A DNA stretch of 64,000 bases, taken from NCBI RefSeq assembly GCF_025567195.1, contig NZ_JAOQJF010000004.1:1-64000 (forward strand), given 5' to 3'. Source of the stretch: Alitiscatomonas aceti (GTDB lineage Bacteria; Bacillota; Clostridia; Lachnospirales; Lachnospiraceae). The translations under genes were made by a program, and so were the position numbers. Of the stretch, positions 16,156-22,547 are shown piece by piece; the stretch's first letter is position 1, and each line of letters begins with the position of its first letter. The notes under the pieces were generated by a model. It was not told the DNA's origin. It did no database searches and was given only the letters and a program-made list of their open reading frames with translations.

Positions 16156-16695
16156 ATGGAAACTTTATATTTAGCATTATGGAAGGTGATGTCGTTTTGT
16201 TTGGTGATCGGGATAGCTCTGTTTTTGATAGGAGTACTCAAGTTTTTCATATTCGGTGATCCCTGTCCGTTTGGAATCATAGGAGCCCTTTTAGTTTTAG
16301 GAGCAGTCATTTGCCTTGATCTTATAGTGGTAATGCAAAGGATCATGAAAGCTGGAAACCCACCCAAAGCAGTCACTGCTTTATATATTATGCTTGGCTG
16401 TGCGGTGATTAGCTATATTCTGCTTTGGGTGGGCGGTGCCTTGATTGAATATGGATTAGGTTTTTTGGTAGGAGTTGGCGCCATCGGACTGGTGATTAGC
16501 TATCTTATCGGATTTGCTGCTGTTGACATATCGAAAGAATCAATGATTCCCCCAGATGCTGCAAAGCTGAAGTATGAAGCTGCCGAGTGCAATGCATGTA
16601 GTTACAATCCATGGGAACCAGAAATTCCATCTGGAAATTGTTCTTTCACTGACCATGGTGGAGCCTTTGAGAGTCAGAAGGATTCCCATATTTGA
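16156..16695 (+). CDS. Multi-pass membrane protein, 3' end overlaps a convergent gene
   Basis: A 179-residue protein with four hydrophobic helices in the first ~125 residues, then a polar tail with a few cysteines. The last ~52 codons (from 16540) run antisense through the 3' end of the minus-strand gene, and the tail looks unlike a designed domain. The original gene may have ended differently before recombination joined the two. AAAGGAGAG precedes the ATG. Function unknown. Confidence 0.6.
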   Translation: METLYLALWKVMSFCLVIGIALFLIGVLKFFIFGDPCPFGIIGALLVLGAVICLDLIVVMQRIMKAGNPPKAVTALYIMLGCAVISYILLWVGGALIEYGLGFLVGVGAIGLVISYLIGFAAVDISKESMIPPDAAKLKYEAAECNACSYNPWEPEIPSGNCSFTDHGGAFESQKDSHI

Positions 16696-16974
16696 ATCAA
16701 TAGACACAGAAAAGGTATACTGATCGGCTTTTATATCGTTTCGGACAGTGGAGGGAGAAAAAGGGACGTAGATGATAAGTCCTTCATCCTTTAAAAAGTC
16801 GATATGCTGACAAAGCCGGGGACGGCTGAATGTACCGACCGACCTATGGGCACCCCTAAAACGTTGCCAGGGCTTTCGACAGTGCTTTTCGATGCCATCA
16901 ATCGTTGTGTAGGGATGCTTATAAATGAACCGGAGCAGATCCATCCGGTAATCGAAGGGGCCTATTATAAACAT
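16540..16974 (-). CDS. Winged-helix-like protein with C-terminal membrane helix
   Basis: A 144-residue protein. Residues ~10-90 look like a winged-helix segment (MDLLRFIYKHPYTTIDGIEKHC, then LCQHIDFLKDEGLI), and one hydrophobic helix sits near the C-terminus (FWFPWIVTTCIALGSFILQL). It is transcribed against the early genes from a promoter inside a duplicated module (TATAAT at 17020-17025 on the minus strand). AAGGA precedes the ATG. This layout suggests a lysogen-expressed accessory gene, possibly exclusion or immunity. No family recognised. Confidence 0.6.
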   Translation of the reverse strand: MFIIGPFDYRMDLLRFIYKHPYTTIDGIEKHCRKPWQRFRGAHRSVGTFSRPRLCQHIDFLKDEGLIIYVPFSPSTVRNDIKADQYTFSVSIDSNMGILLTLKGSTMVSERTISRWNFWFPWIVTTCIALGSFILQLCSIWGNH

Positions 16975-17017
16975 AGTACTGATTCCTTTCTATGGGATTT
17001 TAGGCATGCTGATAAAG

Positions 17018-17134
17018 CAATTATAAGGGTGTAGAGGGAGAAAGGCAATATCAAGCGAGGAGAAAGGAGGCTGCCATATGAAATTACAGATCACATTTCC
17101 GGACAGGACCCAGGAGGTCATATTTCTTTCGGAT
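17018..17134. repeat. Duplicated divergent-promoter module, copy 1
   Basis: These 117 bp match 18155-18271 closely with no length change. Each copy holds a minus-strand promoter (TTGCCT, 17 bp, TATAAT) for a leftward gene, a strong AAAGGAGG site, and the first ~19 codons of a rightward gene starting MKLQITFPD. Confidence 0.85.
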
Positions 17135-17164
17135 CAGGAAGTAGTCCTTGGAGAGGGACTATAA
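17078..17164 (+). pseudogene. Truncated duplicate of the gene at 18215
   Basis: A 28-codon frame whose first ~19 codons match the gene at 18215 (MKLQITFPD...), with the same ribosome site, then diverges and stops. It is the decayed gene start carried by copy 1 of the duplicated module. Confidence 0.75.
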
Positions 17165-17200
17165 ACACTACTACTTTATAATACAAGGAGTTGTGATTGC

Positions 17201-17566
17201 ATGGCACCTAAAGAACTGACTGAAAAACTGCTGTCTGTCCTGGAAGGAGATATCCCATGCGAAGGAGAAGACCTTGCAGAGGCAGACAGCGTGATTGAAG
17301 GACTGATTGAAAATCTCATCCGGGGATGGGGACTGAACCAGTTTGAAGCAGGGGATGCGCCGGTACTGCTGATACTGTGTCTGATCTGCGCAAGGGGAGC
17401 ATTGCAGCAGACGGGGATCATCGGTGAGGGGATTAAAAAAGTGAAAGAGGAAGTTCGCGGCTTCTGCGAATTGGAAGGAGGAAAATGGATTGAGAACGAA
17501 AATGAAAATGGTAAAAAGCCGGGAAGAGAAGTCCAATCAGATCACAGTGATAATACGGGCCTGTGA
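17201..17566 (+). CDS. Hypothetical early phage protein
   Basis: The 121-residue acidic helical protein (MAPKELTEKLLSVLEGD..., a hydrophobic VLLILCLICARGA stretch near residue 50) is not recognised. The hydrophobic stretch is too short and Cys-rich to call a membrane helix with confidence. ACAAGGAG precedes the ATG at a reasonable distance. Its last codons overlap the next gene, which suggests translational coupling. Confidence 0.55.
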   Translation: MAPKELTEKLLSVLEGDIPCEGEDLAEADSVIEGLIENLIRGWGLNQFEAGDAPVLLILCLICARGALQQTGIIGEGIKKVKEEVRGFCELEGGKWIENENENGKKPGREVQSDHSDNTGL

Positions 17567-17744
17567 CAATGAATCTGCGGAGACTCTTATGGAAGAGATC
17601 CAAGCGGCGCTTCGCAGACTGAACCGCCGCATGGAAAAAACGGTAGGATACGAAATTATCACTGTACCTAAACCTATTTACAGTGAGAAAGAAATTTGTT
17701 CAATTTGGCCTGAAGGTTACGCACATCCACAGAAGAGGCCTTGA
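17490..17744 (+). CDS. Hypothetical small phage protein with TTG start
   Basis: The 84-residue product probably starts at TTG 17490, because AGGAGG at 17476-17481 is spaced 8 nt before it. The core (SNQITVIIRACDNESAETLMEEIQAALRRLNRRMEK) looks like a small alpha/beta domain. The last ~23 codons overlap the end of a convergent gene, so the C-terminus may be a product of rearrangement. Not recognised. Confidence 0.5.
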   Translation: MRTKMKMVKSREEKSNQITVIIRACDNESAETLMEEIQAALRRLNRRMEKTVGYEIITVPKPIYSEKEICSIWPEGYAHPQKRP

Positions 17745-18105
17745 TATCGTCCCGTTCTTCTCTGGAACAGGATGGCTCCTTCAAATACGCTTTGAAAAAT
17801 TCAAGGACATTGTCAATGGCGTAACGCGTAGTAAGTATTTCGTTGTAGGTAAAAAGAAGGTCAGAACAAACATCATTGCCAGAAAAAATGCGTTCAGATG
17901 TTTCCGGATCATAATCGGATGGGATATTTACCGACTCAACAGGATTATAGCCAATGGAAAAACCTCCTAAATCAATGGCAGAGAAATCCAGGGACGCGGG
18001 AAAGTCATCATTGGCTTCAAGAGATGTGAGATCCACATAATCATATCCATCAGAAGTAATTTGAACGAGCTGGTTGAGAATATCAGTAATCCTATAAATC
18101 GCCAT
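17674..18105 (-). CDS. Acidic hypothetical protein expressed against the early genes
   Basis: This 143-residue acidic protein (MAIYRITDILNQLVQITSDGYDYVDL...) has no recognised domain. The second half is helical (EILTTRYAIDNVLEFFKAYLKE). TTGGAGGT lies just before the ATG, and a minus-strand promoter (TTGCCT, 17 bp, TATAAT at 18157-18162) lies upstream in copy 2 of the duplicated module. Like the minus-strand gene at 16540 it is therefore likely expressed independently of lytic transcription, a typical moron layout. Confidence 0.6.
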   Translation of the reverse strand: MAIYRITDILNQLVQITSDGYDYVDLTSLEANDDFPASLDFSAIDLGGFSIGYNPVESVNIPSDYDPETSERIFSGNDVCSDLLFTYNEILTTRYAIDNVLEFFKAYLKEPSCSREERDDIKASSVDVRNLQAKLNKFLSHCK

Positions 18106-18154
18106 ATAGTACCTCCAAATAAAATTGATATCTGGTTGGGAAGAACCAGTAAAT

Positions 18155-18271
18155 CAATTATAAGGGCAAAGAGAGGGAAAGGCAATATCGAGCAAGGAGA
18201 AAGGAGGCTGCCGTATGAAATTACAGATCACATTCCCGGACGGAACCCAGGATGCCATATTTCTTTCGGAT
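18155..18271. repeat. Duplicated divergent-promoter module, copy 2
   Basis: Partner of 17018-17134. Here the rightward gene start continues into an intact 72-residue frame, so this is probably the parental copy. Confidence 0.85.
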
Positions 18272-18433
18272 TCAGAGGTCCGGAAGCTGGAATACCAGGT
18301 AAAAAAACAGCACCAGTACATGAAAGAACGGGGAATCCAGAAGAATTATACGCTGGTGGATGAGCTGTACTTTGCAATTCACATGTATGCGTTAGATCTC
18401 AAGGAGATTCCGGAAGAGGAGGAAACCAGATGA
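18215..18433 (+). CDS. Hypothetical early phage protein
   Basis: A 72-residue protein: an N-terminal beta-like segment (MKLQITFPDGTQDAIFLS) and a charged helical part (EVRKLEYQVKKQHQYMKER). AAAGGAGG precedes the ATG. Its stop overlaps the next start (ATGA), so the two are coupled. Function unknown. Confidence 0.65.
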   Translation: MKLQITFPDGTQDAIFLSDSEVRKLEYQVKKQHQYMKERGIQKNYTLVDELYFAIHMYALDLKEIPEEEETR

Positions 18434-18651
18434 AGGAAAAAGAAACCCTGTCAGAGCGTGTGAGCGTGAATGAAGCGGCACGGATCCTGGGAATGTCACC
18501 GACTTCGGTGCGCTTCCAGATGAAAAAGAAGACATTGCCCATTGGACGGGCGGTGCCGCCGGAAAAGAACGGATCAACCCGATGGGCATTTTATATCTAC
18601 CGGAGGATGCTGAACCAGGTGATCGGGAAGGAAGAAGATGAAAGGATATAA
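18430..18651 (+). CDS. Excisionase-like helix-turn-helix protein
   Basis: The 73-residue protein contains a MerR/excisionase-type helix-turn-helix (VSVNEAARILGMSPTSVRFQMKKKTLPIG) followed by a wing-like WAFYIYRR segment. Proteins of this size and layout bind DNA as phage excisionases or small regulators. It sits in the early transcript, opposite in direction to the integrase. Whether it directs excision or regulates transcription cannot be told. Start overlaps the previous stop. Confidence 0.65.
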   Translation: MKEKETLSERVSVNEAARILGMSPTSVRFQMKKKTLPIGRAVPPEKNGSTRWAFYIYRRMLNQVIGKEEDERI

Positions 18652-18805
18652 GTGCGACCGGTGCGGCTGCAGGATCTACGTGGATCCGGGAGAAAAGAGG
18701 GTCTGCGAGGCCTGTGAGGCGGAAATGGAAGAAAAGACGCCGGATATCCGGCTGGAATACTATGAAAGGTGGAAAAGGACATGGAGAAGATCACGTGCAT
18801 CGTAA
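18638..18805 (+). CDS. Small zinc-ribbon-like protein
   Basis: A 55-codon frame encoding MKGYKCDRCGCRIYVDPGEK, then VCEACEAEMEE. CxxCxC and CxxC form a plausible zinc ribbon. GGAAGAAG precedes the ATG and the frame overlaps both neighbours by a few bases, as usual in this tightly packed region. Function unknown. Confidence 0.6.
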   Translation: MKGYKCDRCGCRIYVDPGEKRVCEACEAEMEEKTPDIRLEYYERWKRTWRRSRAS

Positions 18806-19071
18806 TAACAGAAAGGAACCGGTTTCAGGAGGCCAGAAGGAGAAGGAACCGGAGAAGGCTGTTGGCAGCCGCTCAGGCGGCAAAGGAAATGGCCGTGTAT
18901 GCGCTTATCCTGGCGATCCTGTTATTTTTCGGGGCCGGCCTGGGAGTGACCGTGCTGATCCTTACGGACCGAATGGGGATGAGTTTGGTTGTAGCTATCA
19001 TGGGAGTGTTTCTGATCTCGGGAGTGCTCTCAGAAGCGATTCCACGGGTATTTTTCCGGGAAGACCGATAA
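18781..19071 (+). CDS. Small two-helix membrane protein
   Basis: The 96-residue product has a basic amphipathic N-terminus (RRRRNRRRLLAAAQAAKE) and two hydrophobic helices (residues ~40-60 and ~67-85). I start it at ATG 18781, with AAAAGG just upstream; GTG at 18769 is possible. No family recognised. It is the last gene before the candidate origin. Confidence 0.55.
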   Translation: MEKITCIVITERNRFQEARRRRNRRRLLAAAQAAKEMAVYALILAILLFFGAGLGVTVLILTDRMGMSLVVAIMGVFLISGVLSEAIPRVFFREDR

Positions 19072-19089
19072 AAGAAGGACAGAAAAAAA

Positions 19090-19235
19090 GGAGCCGGGGA
19101 AACGGCTCCATGGGGCATATGAACAGGAGTTCATATACGAATCATCGTTCTTGAAGTATAGCACATATGCTCCATAAAAGCAAGGAATTATCGCGTTTTC
19201 GGACTCGATAAAAGGATTAAACTTAGGAGCATACC
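19090..19235 (+). other. Candidate replication origin upstream of rep
   Basis: This non-coding stretch has three inverted repeats in a row: GGAGCCG/CGGCTCC (19090-19109), the perfect ATATGAAC-agga-GTTCATAT (19117-19136), and TTATCG-N12-CGATAA (19188-19211). It lies directly upstream of an HUH-type Rep gene. Rolling-circle origins are usually nicked at a hairpin next to rep. No nick site can be assigned from sequence alone, and the first stem may simply be a terminator. Confidence 0.45.
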
Positions 19236-20123
19236 ATGCACAACAGGATCACATATAAGGCAGGAGCAACGAAGGAGATCATCCACTGCTATCCCAGGGA
19301 GGACCGGAAAAGTACCCAGCGGGAGCCAGTAAAGAAAAAGACGCCGGAGGAGATCCGGGAGGCCAATAAGAGGCAGGCGGCCAGAAAATTAGAACGGCTG
19401 ATGAATGCCAACTTCCGGCCGGGGGACTGGCATATCACACTGACATACCGGAAGGAGATCCGGCCATCCCCGGAGGAGGCCAGGGAGGAGCTGAAGAAAT
19501 TCCTGGGCTGCCTGCGGCGGAGATACCGGAAGGCCGGTCATGAGCTGAAATACATAGTGGCCACGGAATACCGGTCAAAGCATATCCATCATCATCTGGT
19601 GGTCAATGCCATCAATACGGGAGGGGAGATGACGGCCGCCATGGTCCGGGAACTGTGGGCGGTGCGGCGGGGCCAGGACGGGATCCGCGGCAATCCCAAA
19701 TTCGTGATGCTATACGACAGCGGCGAATACAGCCAGCTGGCCGATTATCTCATAAAAGAGACAGAGAGAACTTTCCGGGATGAGGACAGCGCGGTCAAAC
19801 AGCGGTATTCCTGTTCCCGGAATCTGACCAAGCCCAAAAAGACCGTGGAGCGGATGCAGGGCAGGACCTGGAGACGGGATCCGCGGCCGCAGAAGGGATA
19901 TTACATATTGCCGGACAGCGTTTTTAACGGATATGACCGGATGGGCTATCCATACCAGCGGTATGTGATGGTAAAAATAAAGCCCAGCGATTCAGACTGG
20001 GAGCAGAGGGGCAGGCCCTCCGTGGGTATGTCACAGGATACCCGTTCACATAAAGACAGCCACCGGCCCCGCGCCGGTGGGGAAAGGAGAGGTCATGAAA
20101 GACATAAACGTAATGATCAATGA
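19236..20123 (+). CDS. HUH-type replication initiator (ORF2/G2P-like Rep)
   Basis: A 295-residue basic protein. GDWHITLTY (residues ~63-71) is the first conserved strand, KHIHHHLVVN (115-124) is the HUH metal motif, and YSQLADYLIKE (165-175) supplies the probable nicking tyrosine and nearby lysine. This matches the replication-associated ORF2/G2P endonuclease fold, which nicks an origin and starts rolling-circle replication. The C-terminus is basic and disordered. TTAGGAG precedes the ATG. A strand-nicking Rep in a double-stranded podovirus-like prophage is notable. Confidence 0.75.
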   Translation: MHNRITYKAGATKEIIHCYPREDRKSTQREPVKKKTPEEIREANKRQAARKLERLMNANFRPGDWHITLTYRKEIRPSPEEAREELKKFLGCLRRRYRKAGHELKYIVATEYRSKHIHHHLVVNAINTGGEMTAAMVRELWAVRRGQDGIRGNPKFVMLYDSGEYSQLADYLIKETERTFRDEDSAVKQRYSCSRNLTKPKKTVERMQGRTWRRDPRPQKGYYILPDSVFNGYDRMGYPYQRYVMVKIKPSDSDWEQRGRPSVGMSQDTRSHKDSHRPRAGGERRGHERHKRNDQ

Positions 20124-21102
20124 GATCACTGAGAACCTGATGGATGTTACGGGCTATGAAAAGGCTCTGGATATCCGGTCAGTGCTGTATATGCACCTGT
20201 CCGGTTACCAGCTGTCAGAGGCATGTACGGACGTATCTGCCGGAGGAGTGGCCTTTCCGGAAGCGGTCAGAGACTGGGGGATCGAGCTGCAGCTGAATGG
20301 CTGCACAGAGGAGACCCTGCGGACCTATGCCTATAATATGTCCCAGTTTCTGCTTGCAGTAAACAAGGATCTGAAGGATATCACGGAAATGGATATCAAG
20401 AGATATCTGGCAGAGGGAAAAATGATCCGCAAATGGAAGGACAGCACCTATAACCTGAGACTCCGTACCGTCCGGAGCTTCTTCCGGTACTGCGCAGATC
20501 AGGGTTATGTAGATGTGGACCCGTGCCGCCGGATCCGGGACACCAGGACTGCGTATATCATGCAGCCGGTACTGACTGCGGAGCAGCGGGAGCTGATCCG
20601 GACGGCGTGCCGGACCGAGCGGGAGCTGGCCCTTGTGGATCTCCTGTACAGCTCCGGGATGCGCGTCTCCGAGGTGATCCGGCTGGACCGGGCCGATATA
20701 GATCTGCGCCGCCGGAGGGCAAAATGCTACGGAAAAGGCCGGAAGGAGCGGGAGGTCATGTTTTCGGCCGAGTGCGGAGTCCATCTGGCCCGTTACCTGG
20801 AGGAGCGTACCGACACAGATCCGGCGCTCTTTGTCAGATCCAGGAGGCCGTATGAGCGGTTAAGCCGGGATGCGGTCGAGGGGATCCTGCGGACGATCCG
20901 GAAGAGGGAGCCGGGCCTGGCCCATGTCCGGCTGACGCCGCATACGTTCCGGAGGACCCGCGGGACCGATCTGATCAACCGGGGGATGCCGGCGGAGCTT
21001 GTTGCAAAAAAATTCGGGCACGAAAAGGTACAGACCACGCTGGACTGCTATGCGGCGATCAGCCGGGAGACGGTCTGGGCCGCAGAGGAGAAGTATGGAT
21101 AG
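20095..21102 (+). CDS. Second tyrosine recombinase (XerC/D-like)
   Basis: The 335-residue protein has a SAM-like core-binding domain (residues ~60-150) and a catalytic domain with R190 (SSGMRVSEV), H283 and R286 (PHTFRRTRG), H309 (GHEKVQTT) and Y319. All five catalytic positions are present. The start at 20095 follows AAAGGAGAGG. It overlaps the rep gene. It is not next to the attachment site, so it is unlikely to be the main integrase. It could resolve multimers after Rep-driven replication, or act on the fibre-tip crossover sites; both are inference. Confidence 0.85.
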   Translation: MKDINVMINEITENLMDVTGYEKALDIRSVLYMHLSGYQLSEACTDVSAGGVAFPEAVRDWGIELQLNGCTEETLRTYAYNMSQFLLAVNKDLKDITEMDIKRYLAEGKMIRKWKDSTYNLRLRTVRSFFRYCADQGYVDVDPCRRIRDTRTAYIMQPVLTAEQRELIRTACRTERELALVDLLYSSGMRVSEVIRLDRADIDLRRRRAKCYGKGRKEREVMFSAECGVHLARYLEERTDTDPALFVRSRRPYERLSRDAVEGILRTIRKREPGLAHVRLTPHTFRRTRGTDLINRGMPAELVAKKFGHEKVQTTLDCYAAISRETVWAAEEKYG

Positions 21103-21112
21103 AAGGAGAAAC

Positions 21113-21349
21113 ATGAAAGGATATTATCAGAAAAGGATCCATCAGCTGGAGACAGAGCTGGAAAGAAGGCAGCGGGAAATCGCAAAGGAGCGCAAGGCCA
21201 GGGAAGAGGCTGAACGGTATATTTATGAGCTCCTGCGGCACATGGGAGGACATGCCCTCATCTGGACCAGGAATCTGGGCCGGCAGAATGGAAAGGTGAT
21301 CTGCAACGTGGACCAGAGACGCGGAATCGTGCGTATGAAAATTGTATAA
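21113..21349 (+). CDS. Small coiled-coil phage protein
   Basis: The 78-residue protein has a long charged N-terminal coiled coil (MKGYYQKRIHQLETELERRQ...) and a short beta-like C-terminus. AAGGAG precedes the ATG by 6 nt. Unknown function. Confidence 0.65.
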   Translation: MKGYYQKRIHQLETELERRQREIAKERKAREEAERYIYELLRHMGGHALIWTRNLGRQNGKVICNVDQRRGIVRMKIV

Positions 21350-21372
21350 GATGAGAGGAAGGAGAATCAGAG

Positions 21373-21858
21373 ATGTTTGAAAAATTCGGGGAATTTGACA
21401 GTGCTGAAGAGATAAACCGGGCAGCAGAGGCCCAGAAGCGGGAAGGTGATACTGAGGCTGTCCTTGTGATCGCGGAGGAAAACGGAATCGACCGGGAGGA
21501 CGCAGAGGATTTTCTGGATGGAATCGTTCCGGAACTTGCCAGCCCTCTGATGGCTGCCATGGGAAAACTCCGGGTAGAGGAAGCAGACCTGGAGCCGGAA
21601 GGAATCATGAAAGACTGGCTCTCTTATATACAGATCCAGTGTACGGAAGACGAAGGAATGGCAAAAGCCGTGCGGAGAAAGGGAAAGAGCCTGAAGAAAT
21701 GCATCGGGGCCCTGCTTAAATGGAGTTTTGAAAATGCCAGGGAGATCAACAAGGAGGTGGCCGGGTATGCAGGTATCCCGAAAAATGTCCGGGTGACGCT
21801 CGGGATCCCGGATATGGGGACTGCAAAACGGATAATTATGGAGTATTACGGATCATGA
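21373..21858 (+). CDS. PcfK-like protein of the AcrIIA9 (Cas9 inhibitor) family
   Basis: The 161-residue protein has the pattern I associate with PcfK-like/AcrIIA9 proteins: an N-terminal FDSAEEINRAAEAQKREGD helix pair, GIDREDAEDFLDG, PLMAAMGKL, then EGIMKDWLSYI, AVRRKGKSLKKCIGALLKWSF and the C-terminal LGIPDMGTAKRIIMEYY. AcrIIA9 blocks type II-A Cas9; most PcfK-like relatives are untested. It is followed by a DUF7666-like gene and a PcfJ-like gene, a pair also linked on conjugative plasmids. GGAAGGAG precedes the ATG. Its stop overlaps the next start. Confidence 0.7.
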   Translation: MFEKFGEFDSAEEINRAAEAQKREGDTEAVLVIAEENGIDREDAEDFLDGIVPELASPLMAAMGKLRVEEADLEPEGIMKDWLSYIQIQCTEDEGMAKAVRRKGKSLKKCIGALLKWSFENAREINKEVAGYAGIPKNVRVTLGIPDMGTAKRIIMEYYGS

Positions 21859-22547
21859 TTGTATACAAAGGAATGCGGGGAAATATGACGTGTACCATGG
21901 GGAAGGGAATATACCAGTATGAGGTCGGGAAAACGTACAGGGAGGAGCAGTCAAAGGCTGCAAACACCGGTTTCCACTCGGTCGAAAACCCGCTGTATGT
22001 CCTGCACTGGTACGGGACAGGAGACAGCCGGTATTTTATGTGCGAAGCAGGCGGAAGCATTGATGAGGCGAAAGAGGACAATAAGATCGCCAGCACCGAA
22101 CTGACAATCTTAAAGGAACTGACCATCAAGGAACTGGCCGGCCACGGGATGATGTGGATGGTCAACCATCCATCCAGGGCATGGGAGCATGATATCTGTT
22201 GCTGTCAGGTCAGAAAAGACCAGGCAGAAATGAAATTGAAAGGCGGAGTTGCCATAGCCAGAGGGGAAAATCCCAGGGTGCGCGGTGTGGCCGGAGCTGT
22301 CCTGGGACTGATCCGGGAGGAGGAAGGGGTGATAACCGGGGCCAGGCTGCTCGAAGTAACTGGGGGTGTCCGGCCATGGACATGGTATGTCCTGGATGGG
22401 GATACGCCCAGAGAAGAAAAGGAGACGGGGAAACATGAAGAGGAAATTGGTCATGCAGCAGAAGCCAATATGGCCGAAGGAAGCGAATTGGAAAAGCCAG
22501 ATCACAGCCCAGAAGGCAGGAGATATCCTGATCCTGGACTGGTTTAA
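21855..22547 (+). CDS. DUF7666-like phage protein
   Basis: The 230-residue protein opens with YKGMRGNMTCTMGKGIYQYEVGKTY and contains NTGFHSVENPL, a pattern seen in DUF7666-type phage proteins. The middle (TELTILKELTIKELA) is helical and the C-terminus is disordered and acidic. The last ~37 codons overlap the start of the PcfJ-like gene in another frame, a longer overlap than elsewhere here. Role unknown. Confidence 0.6.
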   Translation: MIVYKGMRGNMTCTMGKGIYQYEVGKTYREEQSKAANTGFHSVENPLYVLHWYGTGDSRYFMCEAGGSIDEAKEDNKIASTELTILKELTIKELAGHGMMWMVNHPSRAWEHDICCCQVRKDQAEMKLKGGVAIARGENPRVRGVAGAVLGLIREEEGVITGARLLEVTGGVRPWTWYVLDGDTPREEKETGKHEEEIGHAAEANMAEGSELEKPDHSPEGRRYPDPGLV

